This document shows, one piece after another, positions 57,400-64,000 of a stretch of DNA of 64,000 nucleotides (its first letter is position 1; each line of letters opens with the position of its first letter). Below the pieces are notes generated by a model that was not told where the DNA came from, ran no database searches, and saw only the letters and a list, made by a program, of their open reading frames with translations. Source of the stretch: Nelumbo lutea (taxonomy: Eukaryota > Streptophyta > Magnoliopsida > Proteales > Nelumbonaceae); NCBI GenBank assembly GCA_022828595.1, contig JAKGHH010000003.1:56781759-56845758 (forward strand), in the 5' to 3' direction. Made by a program: the position numbers and the translations under genes.

Positions 57400-58560
57400 A
57401 ACTTAATGTTTACATGCAAACAAAAACAACATACATTTATTTTCAAAAATTTTAACTATAAATTAAATAGAACAATATTCAAAATTAGTATCTTATAAAT
57501 CATTGGAATAAATAATTTATAAAATCTACATATATATTAAAAATGAATTTTAATTTAAAAAGTTGATACAAATAAAAGATTCATAATAAAATAATTATTT
57601 TAATACTTAAATTTTATAAATTTGCATATGGTATATATATTTTAAATTGTTATAAACTATTAATTAATATTTTAATTTGCATTAAATAACAATGTATTTA
57701 TTATTTACAAAACTAAAGGTATTGTTTACAAAGTGTTTAAAAATATAATATAAATTGAATCTATCAAATCCATTAATCTACATTTAATATAAAAAATAAA
57801 TTTTAACTTAAAAATTGTATAAAATAAAATATTATTAATGAAATAATTATTTTATTAATTAAAGTTTATGAATTTTCATATGATATGCATTTTCAAAAAT
57901 TTAATAGATTTGATATATTTTAAATTAAGATTATATATTTTTATAAATTATTAATTGATATTTTATAATAACTTATTTATTATTTACAAATATATAATTA
58001 TTATTTATCAAACATTTAAGAATTAATTTTTTAATTGAATTCTTTGTTAATGTTAAAAAATAAAAATAGTAAAATAGACAAAATAATGTAATAATTCAAA
58101 TATAATAGTTACACATGCTTTATGCCTTACACTTTAATAGATAATAAAATAATATTGACTTTTTGCATGTATTAATCATTAAAAATGTATATAATATTTG
58201 CCTTGGACTCTTGATTGATACATTATTAATAAAATTTTATAATATCTACATGTCCTCTTATATTAATTATAATATATTTATTCATATGTAAATATATATA
58301 TATATATATCATTTAAATATATAATTCTTATGTATTTATATATTATTTATACTTATTTTGACATTAAATTTAATATTATTAATATATTTATGGAATTTGT
58401 ATGCATTTTCTTGCCGTATTCAATCATTTTTATATTTTTTTGTTTATATTTATGCGTTTTTCAAACATATTCGTATTTATATTTATATTCAAATTGTCAG
58501 ATATACCCGATGTCCATACTTTAATTATTAATTAAATGTAACCGTGAAGCTTCAACTTTT
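57400..58560. repeat. very AT-rich region with a diverged duplication
   Basis: About 57490-57740 and 57745-58020 share ATCTACAT, AATTTTAA, TAAAATAATTATTTTA and ATTTATTATTTACAAA in order, as a diverged tandem copy. A TA microsatellite lies near 58292-58309. No gene is recognised. Confidence 0.65.
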
Positions 58561-58569
58561 AAAAGTTTT

Positions 58570-58996
58570 AAAAAAGAGGACATGTGTTACGTTGACAAGC
58601 GACAGGAATTCCTGTCACCCCACTCATCCGTGGGCAGCCAAAGTTCCCCTCCCCCCCCGGAATCGAAATCCCGTTCCCGCTCACGGCTCATCGAAATGAG
58701 AAAAAATGAAATGACAAACAACTCCTCAAACCCTTCACTACCCGATTCCAACTTTCTGACTCCCTTTCCCTCCTCTTTCGTCACTCCCACCTCCGGCAGC
58801 TGAAGTATCGATCTGAGCTCTCTGGCGACGACGAGGTAAGTTACCACCAATTTGTCTCTCCCCTTTCATCTTCTTCTTCCTCTCCTCTCTCTCACACATT
58901 TTTTCATTCCTCGCCAGTTTCTCCGCTGCAGCAAACCAGACCACAAAGAACCATTTTCGAGTGCTCAGTTGCTCACTTTCATCCCTGCAATTAAGG
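58570..58996 (+). other. exon-like 5' leader of an unidentified gene
   Basis: Base composition changes from AT-rich to CT-rich. A GTAAGT donor follows ACGACGAG at 58835. A TCGCCAG acceptor near 58917 opens a second exon-like piece, TTTCTCCGCTGCAGC, ending AATTAAG before GTATGATT at about 58996. This fits two leader exons with an 80-base intron. No start codon context or coding exon is found downstream in the window, where LINEs occupy the space. The gene is not identified. Confidence 0.4.
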
Positions 58997-59819
58997 TATG
59001 ATTAATAGATAGAATCATCCTCAACTGTAGGCTTGCTATTTAATATTAACTTGTATAGCTATCTAATTCTTTGTAATCTTCGATGGGATATTCATAATAA
59101 GATTTATATTACCTGGGTTAAGGTTAGCATCACTGAGCTCTTCTTGGATAGTTTTGAGTGTATGGCTTCCAGATTTGGATTTAGAGTTTAATTCTTACTG
59201 GCCAAAAAATGGAAAATCTACTATATAATCTTCCGTTCTTTCTTTCTTCCCCCTCTCCGCCCTTTTTAGTGGATCTGAGTTTTCAAGTAAATGGTGAATA
59301 TGTCTATAATAATTACTTGCCCCATTAGTCCTCCTTTATCAGTTATTATTTGTGATTATTCGAATGAATAGATTGCAGGATTTTATTGGTGCCTAGCATC
59401 ATCACAATAGCATATTAATGGCTTATTTAACATTGAAACCTGAAAAAAAAACGGGTTGTGTGGTTTCAATGCCAAAGTTAAAACTGAAAATTTGATGTAA
59501 ACGTAGAAAACCCTCTTTTGTGATCATGCTCTAAGTGCAGGCTCTAAAATATGATATTATAAATAAAATATGAAACTAGAAATAGGGGGAACATGCAGTG
59601 CAATATCAAAATCCAATTTTGAAATCTGATATCAATATGAAAAGTCTATTTTGTAATTGCACCTTAAGTTCAAACTTTGGAAACTGAAGCAAATATGCAA
59701 TTTATGCTCAAAATTTAAACCTAATGTCAGAATTGAAGATGAAAATCAGTACCCACACTTTGACGGTATAAGACTGAAATAAATAAGGAAAAAGGCAACA
59801 TATGAAACTAGATATTTTG
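58997..59819. other. intron-like or intergenic, no gene seen
   Basis: AT-rich with repeated AAAACTGAAAATTTGATGTAAAC-like text after 59440, which resembles a repeat family. No coding exon is recognised. Confidence 0.4.
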
Positions 59820-59839
59820 AAACTAGCTATTGGGAACTA

Positions 59840-60760
59840 TGAACACCAAGGATTTTAGGCCAATCAGCCTTTTACACAGTTTTTATAAAATCCTGGCTAA
59901 AGTGTTGGTTGAAAGAATGGAAGGGGTTTTAGGCAGTGTGATTTATAATAATCAGAGTGCATTTGTTCTGGGAAGGCAGATGCTAGACTCAATTCTCATT
60001 GCTAATGAACTTATTGGCTCTAGAAGAAGAGAGGGAACTCCGGGTTTGATATGTAAACTTGATATTGAGAAAGCATATGACCATGTTCCGGGGAGGCAGA
60101 TGCTAGACTCAGTTCTCATTGCTTATGAACTTATTGACTCTAGATGAAGAGAGGGAACTTCATTTTTGATTTGTAAACTTGATATTGAGAAAGCATATTA
60201 CCATGTTAACTGGAGATGCCTGGATTTTGTGCTGGAAAAAATGAACTTTGGGCAGCAATGGAGAAACTGGATCAAAGTCCGCATCACGTCTCTGAAATTT
60301 TCAATCTTGGTTAATGGGCAATTTGTGGGTATTTTTGACAGTTCTGGAGGCTTGAGACAGGGTGATCCCCTTGCTCCCTTGCTATTCATCTGTGTCATGG
60401 AAATCTTCACACTTGTTAGCAAGAAGGCTGCAGTCTCTGGGTGTTTGGAAGGCTTTGCAATCTCCCTTGAAAGGGAAAATGTCAATATCCTCCAATTTGT
60501 AGATGATACTTTATGCTTTGTTGATGCCTCTCCGAATTATTTATAGATTGTCCTTGGAATTCTTAGCTGGTTTGAAGTGGTTTTTGCTCTTAAAGTTAAT
60601 TTGAGTAAAAGTCAGATTATTCTAGTGGGCCAAGTTTCAAATTTAGATGAATGTGCTGAGGTGTTGGCTTGCCAGGTTGATTTCCTCTCGGTGAAGTGGT
60701 TTCCCCTTGGGGCAAAATGGTCTTCCTCTTCGGCTTGGGTCCCAGTCATTGAAAGAATGG
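59840..60760 (+). pseudogene. LINE reverse transcriptase with an internal 120-bp duplication
   Basis: The open part begins [18 protein letters not shown]. Two consecutive 120-base copies, at 59971-60090 and 60091-60210, each contain [14 protein letters not shown] and CKLDIEKAY, so RT motif A and its aspartate are present twice. The second copy starts in frame but meets a TGA at 60145-60147. NGQFVGIFDSSGGLRQGDPL and the catalytic FVDD (LQFVDDTLCF near 60490) follow with both aspartates intact. A stop lies near 60545. Confidence 0.92.
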
Positions 60761-62020
60761 AATAAAAATTGGCTTCTTGAAAGTAACCTACCCACTTACT
60801 TTCTTTCTCTCTTTCCTATCCCAAACAAAATAGCAAAAAGACTGGAGCAATTATGGAGAAATTTCTTATGGAGGGGTTGGGAAGAAGAAAAGAAAATACA
60901 CCTTGTCAAGTGGGATCAAGTGTGTCTCTTTAAGGAAGAAGGGGGGTTAGGATTAAGAAAGTTTAATTCATCTCTTCTCAGTAAGTGGATATGGAGATTT
61001 GCTTCTGAAAGTAATGCTTGATGGAGAAACCTCTTAGCTTCTAAGTATGAGGTGGAATGGGGTAATTGGAGATCAAGGGATCCTCCTCCAAACTGGGGCA
61101 GCTCTCTTTGGATAGGCATTATGAAGAATCTTCCTGCCCTCTTGGAAGGGGTCAGTCTTAAGGTTGGCAAAGGAGATAGAATAAAGTTCTGGAAGGACCC
61201 TTGGTTCTTGGAGGGCCCTTTGGTGGAAGCTTTCCCTCTCATTTTCCAATGTGTTGTTAATCAAGACTCTTCAGTGGCTGAGAGTTATAACTTTTCTGGA
61301 GGAACCATTATTTGGACCCCCCTTTTTAGGTGAAGCTTGTTTGATTGGGAGCTAGAAGAAACTGTGGAGCTGCTGGGGCTGCTTCAAAATCAGGGGATAG
61401 ATATAAATTTGGAGGATGAATGGAGCTAGAAATGGAATTCAGATAGTTGTTTCTCTGTTAAGTCCTTGGCCCTCAAGTTGAACAGTTCAGGTCCTTCGGA
61501 TTTTCCTGCCAATCAGGCTTGGAATCCAACAAGCCTTCCAAGTCTAACTTTCTTGTTTGGACAATGGCTCTTGATAAACGTTTGACTGGAGCTAACCTGG
61601 AGAGACGTGGCATTCAGATTCTGGACCCCTCTTGTGGTTTGTGTGGTTCTCTCCCAGAAACTACAGATCACCTGTACCTTCACTGCCCGACTTTCTCCCT
61701 GGTGTGGGGACATTTCCTGAAAGCTCTTGGTATTAATTGGGTTATGCCAAGATCAGTCAAGGACCTGCTGTGCTGTTGGAGATTTAAAGGCCTCAACAAG
61801 AAAGGAAAGTTAGTGTGGAAGCCATTCCTGCAACTGTTTTGTGGTCTATTTGGGCTGAGAGGAATAGTATAAATTTCTGTAATAGAGCTAAAAGGTCCTG
61901 AAGAATTAGTGCAGAGAGTTGTCGGCAAGCTGATCTCTTGGGTGTCGGTTACTGAGGATTTTAAGCTTCAGAATTTGTCTCACTTGTTTTGTTCTCAGTC
62001 TTGGTGGAGTCTGTAATCTG
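60700..62020 (+). pseudogene. LINE post-RT region with zinc-binding domain
   Basis: [20 protein letters not shown] and [18 protein letters not shown] are the usual post-RT blocks. MKNLPALLEGVSLKVGKGDR and IKFWKDPWFLEGPLVEAFP follow in a second frame. The zf-RVT domain near 61627-61690 reads CGLCGSLPETTDHLYLHC with all ligands present. At least five stops interrupt. Confidence 0.88.
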
Positions 62021-62164
62021 ATTTGCACTCAGGCTGTCTTTTTGGCCTGGGTTTTGTTGTACTTCTCTCCTTTTCTGTTTGAATAAATTTACCTTACCTT
62101 TTCCAAAAACAAAAAGAAAAAACTAGCTATTGGAAACTACTTTTTAGAAATGAAGTTTAGGACT

Positions 62165-63324
62165 GGAATTGAAAAGTCATAATGTACACCCCAAAGATGG
62201 ATTTAAAAACCAAGTCCTGCACTTCATTAATTTCAAGTTTAAAAGAAAGAGTGAATGTTGCCATCCATCTTTAATTTCGGTTTGAGAACTCTTTCCCTCA
62301 GTATCTAGCACTTGGTTTGATAATTCTTTGCTCGAATTATGAATGGCAGTTACTCCAGACAAATCAGCAGACAATATTCCATATTTCCTCCTCTGCATTC
62401 AAATCAGCAGACAATATTCCCTTTTCTCCTCATCCTTCTTTAACCTTTCCTTTTGCCATAGTTTTAATTTAGCTTTCAGCCACTCAAGTTTTTTTGAAAA
62501 AAACATAACTGGCTGTGCCTTCAAAAGAGGCTTCAGCCCACCATTGCTGAATATTTGAAGCCGACTCCTCTGAGTCCAGCCAGCAGTATTCAAGTCTAAA
62601 GGGGCGGGAAAATTTCCTCAAACCACCTGTGTCTAGCAAAGTGGGATATGGTCAGAAACAGCCCTTGGGAGAGCTTCCTGCTTCAAGTTGGGAAAGGAAT
62701 CTTCCCATTCAAGGGAGATCAAGGACCTATCTAGTCTTACAAGTGAAGGACTGTCTTGGTTATTGGTCCAGGTGTACCTTGCTCTAGAGAGGCAAATTAA
62801 TTAACTCCATCTTTGAATGAAATCCTTAAAATGCTCATGCCTCTATTAACCCTTGTACAACCTTTCTTGTCTTTTGGGTTGACAATAGCATCGAAATCCC
62901 CCCCAATCACCCAAGGACCTCCCCAATCTCTTCTAACTTAGTTTAGTTCTTCCTAGAAAACATTTTTCAGACTAGAGTCCACCTACCAATACACCCTTGT
63001 TACCAGTAACTGAAGGTTCTTTGCTTCCCACAAAAAATCTTGGCTGAGATGGAAAACAGATCAATCCTCTTGTCTAAAAGTTTAAAGGAATTATTATTCA
63101 ACAATAGGGCTACTCCACCAGCAGTATTCACCGTGGGGAGTTCAAGCCAGTCAACAGAGTCAACCCCAAACACTCCTCACCTCTCTGAAGGTCAGTTTCT
63201 GTAATTTAGTTTCCTGATTTAGTAGGGAATCAGGCTTTCTGTCTTTTACAAAACCAATGATTATCATCCTTCTACCCAAGCAAAGGCCTCTAATATTCCA
63301 CAAAAATACTTTGAATCTCTCCAT
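62165..63324 (-). pseudogene. LINE endonuclease (AP-type) relic on the minus strand
   Basis: The start at 63324 reads MERFKVFLWNIRGL, where the Asn of WNIRGL is a conserved catalytic residue of L1 endonucleases. QETK with the catalytic glutamate follows near 63205. The later domain shows TNNQDSPSLVRLDRSLIS and SDHIP, with the SDH histidine motif, near 62650-62760. Several frame changes separate these. The relic continues into a linker and stops near 62165 with no RT behind it. Confidence 0.82.
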
Positions 63325-63362
63325 TTCTTAACTTTTTGTATTATTCTTGTTATGTCTCGCAC

Positions 63363-63446
63363 AGTGTTTTAAAAGCGCAAGGCGCAAAAAAGGCATAGGG
63401 GTCAATTTGCACTTGAGGCGCAAGGCGAGGCTGATAAGTTAAGGTC
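63363..63446. repeat. end of a GCGCAAGGCG-type MITE
   Basis: TTTTAAAAGCGCAAGGCGC and GAGGCGCAAGGCGAGGC are typical of a common plant MITE family. It is cut by the LTR start at 63447. Confidence 0.5.
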
Positions 63447-63795
63447 TGTTAGGGTGCCCAGGAAGAATCCGAGGTACATGGAGTGATGCTGGATGTGTAG
63501 ACGTACTCCTGTTTCTGTTTTATGTTTCCTTTATTTGCTTTAGAATGGGTCAATAACTGGTTGGAGAATATCTCGGTCGTGGGGTATCTACTTGGCCATG
63601 TATTTGTTGTGGCTTGAGTTTAGGAAATCAGTCGATAGTTGAGTCCTTATGTTTAGGGAAGCAATTGATTTCTAATTGTATTTAAACTCTAATTCAGATA
63701 TGGGAAGGCAGAAGTTGATTCAATAATAATTTTCTGTGGTTGGTTCTCACCCTAAGAAGAGCATTATACCCTTAGCTGTTGACTGGGACCTATCA
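63447..63795 (+). mobile_element. 5' LTR of a Ty3/gypsy-type retrotransposon
   Basis: TG at 63447 (TGTTAGGGTGCCCAGG) and CA at 63794-63795 bound 349 bases. They are followed after one T by the primer-binding site TGGTATCAGAGC. The start is tentative because the 3' LTR is outside the window. The assignment to gypsy rather than copia comes from the gag start only. Confidence 0.7.
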
Positions 63796-63796
63796 T

Positions 63797-63808
63797 TGGT
63801 ATCAGAGC
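63797..63808 (+). other. retrotransposon primer-binding site (tRNA-Met)
   Basis: TGGTATCAGAGC is the standard complement of the 3' end of initiator tRNA-Met used by many plant LTR retrotransposons, and it lies one base beyond the LTR. Confidence 0.9.
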
Positions 63809-63817
63809 CGGGTTTTC

Positions 63818-64000
63818 ATGGCGACTAACAAGGAGAGGATCGGGAATTTGGAAACGGGTCTTGGGGGGCTCCAAAATAGCTTCAGTCGAATGGAGGAGAG
63901 TATGGCAGACAAATTACACCAATTGGAGGATACCATCAATAAGTTGTCTAAAGTTATATTCTCTAGTAAAGGGACTGGAGTTAGCAACAATCTTGAGATA
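63818..64000 (+). CDS. gag start of an LTR retrotransposon, open to window end
   Basis: ATG at 63818 lies nine bases after the primer-binding site and opens 61 codons with no stop before the window ends. The text MATNKERIGNLETGLGGLQN and MEESMADKLHQLEDTINKLS is a charged, coiled-coil-like N-terminus, common in Ty3/gypsy gag. Unlike every other retroelement reading frame here it shows no break in the visible part. The remaining protein is outside the window, so completeness is unknown. A minus-strand frame over the same bases is a shadow. Confidence 0.72.
   Translation, partial: MATNKERIGNLETGLGGLQNSFSRMEESMADKLHQLEDTINKLSKVIFSSKGTGVSNNLEI

Larger units (their letters stand above)
59840..62119 (+). 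mobile_element. 5'-truncated L1-type LINE with 20-bp target duplication
   Basis: The 20 bases at 59820-59839 (AAACTAGCTATTGGGAACTA) recur at 62120-62139 with one mismatch, directly flanking the element. The 3' end has a GAATAAAT signal and an A-rich tail before 62119. The 5' end is cut inside RT. Its frames are broken, but motifs are better kept than in the other LINEs here. Confidence 0.93.

Overview
This window looks like AT-rich nuclear DNA of a flowering plant. It holds one intact spliced gene of the plant MORF/RIP organellar RNA-editing family, surrounded by decayed copia, Ty3/gypsy, L1-type LINE, CACTA and MITE sequence. Introns with GT..AG borders survive in several gene relics. I see no bacterial operon, CRISPR, rRNA or clear tRNA gene. 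The species cannot be named from the sequence.

Layout. 1-4450: 3' part of a dead Ty1/copia element. 5189-6030: intron-containing relic of a presequence protease (PreP) gene. 6397-11030: tandem repeats, a Tourist-like MITE and an LTR-like block. 11038-19205: a long inverted repeat enclosing a candidate CACTA element (11762-18587). That element carries minus-strand relics of an ankyrin-repeat gene and of a CCR4-type deadenylase gene, so it is Pack-CACTA-like. 20460-27545: an L1 LINE split by a complete but dead copia element (20700-26609) with two LTRs. 27549-31206: promoter and four exons of the MORF5/6-like gene, whose large third intron is a nest of local duplications. 31880-36400: minus-strand LINE lacking an endonuclease domain. 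37179-39260: three MITEs of different types plus an unidentified retroposed-like piece. 41244-44390: 5'-truncated LINE. 45780-48920: copia remnant whose RNase H region is split by a MITE and by a solo LTR. 48922-51068: cluster of small foldback MITEs. 51275-51365: an isolated methyltransferase exon. 52646-58500: LTR-like and AT-rich DNA with duplications and a SINE-like piece. 58570-58996: exon-like 5' leader of an unidentified gene. 59840-62119: LINE with long target-site duplication and an internal 120-bp duplication. 62165-63324: minus-strand LINE endonuclease relic. 63447-64000: 5' LTR, primer-binding site and open gag start of a Ty3/gypsy-type element that runs off the window.

Only the MORF-like gene can be called functional from the reading frame. 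It probably encodes a mitochondrial RNA-editing cofactor. Its promoter has site II and telo-box motifs, which are common in plant genes for organellar and growth-related proteins, and it starts directly after the end of a LINE. The rest records repeated nested insertion and gene-fragment capture. I found no convincing undescribed molecular system. The most informative structures are the Pack-CACTA-like unit inside a large inverted repeat, the nested copia locus, and the MORF gene boundary.
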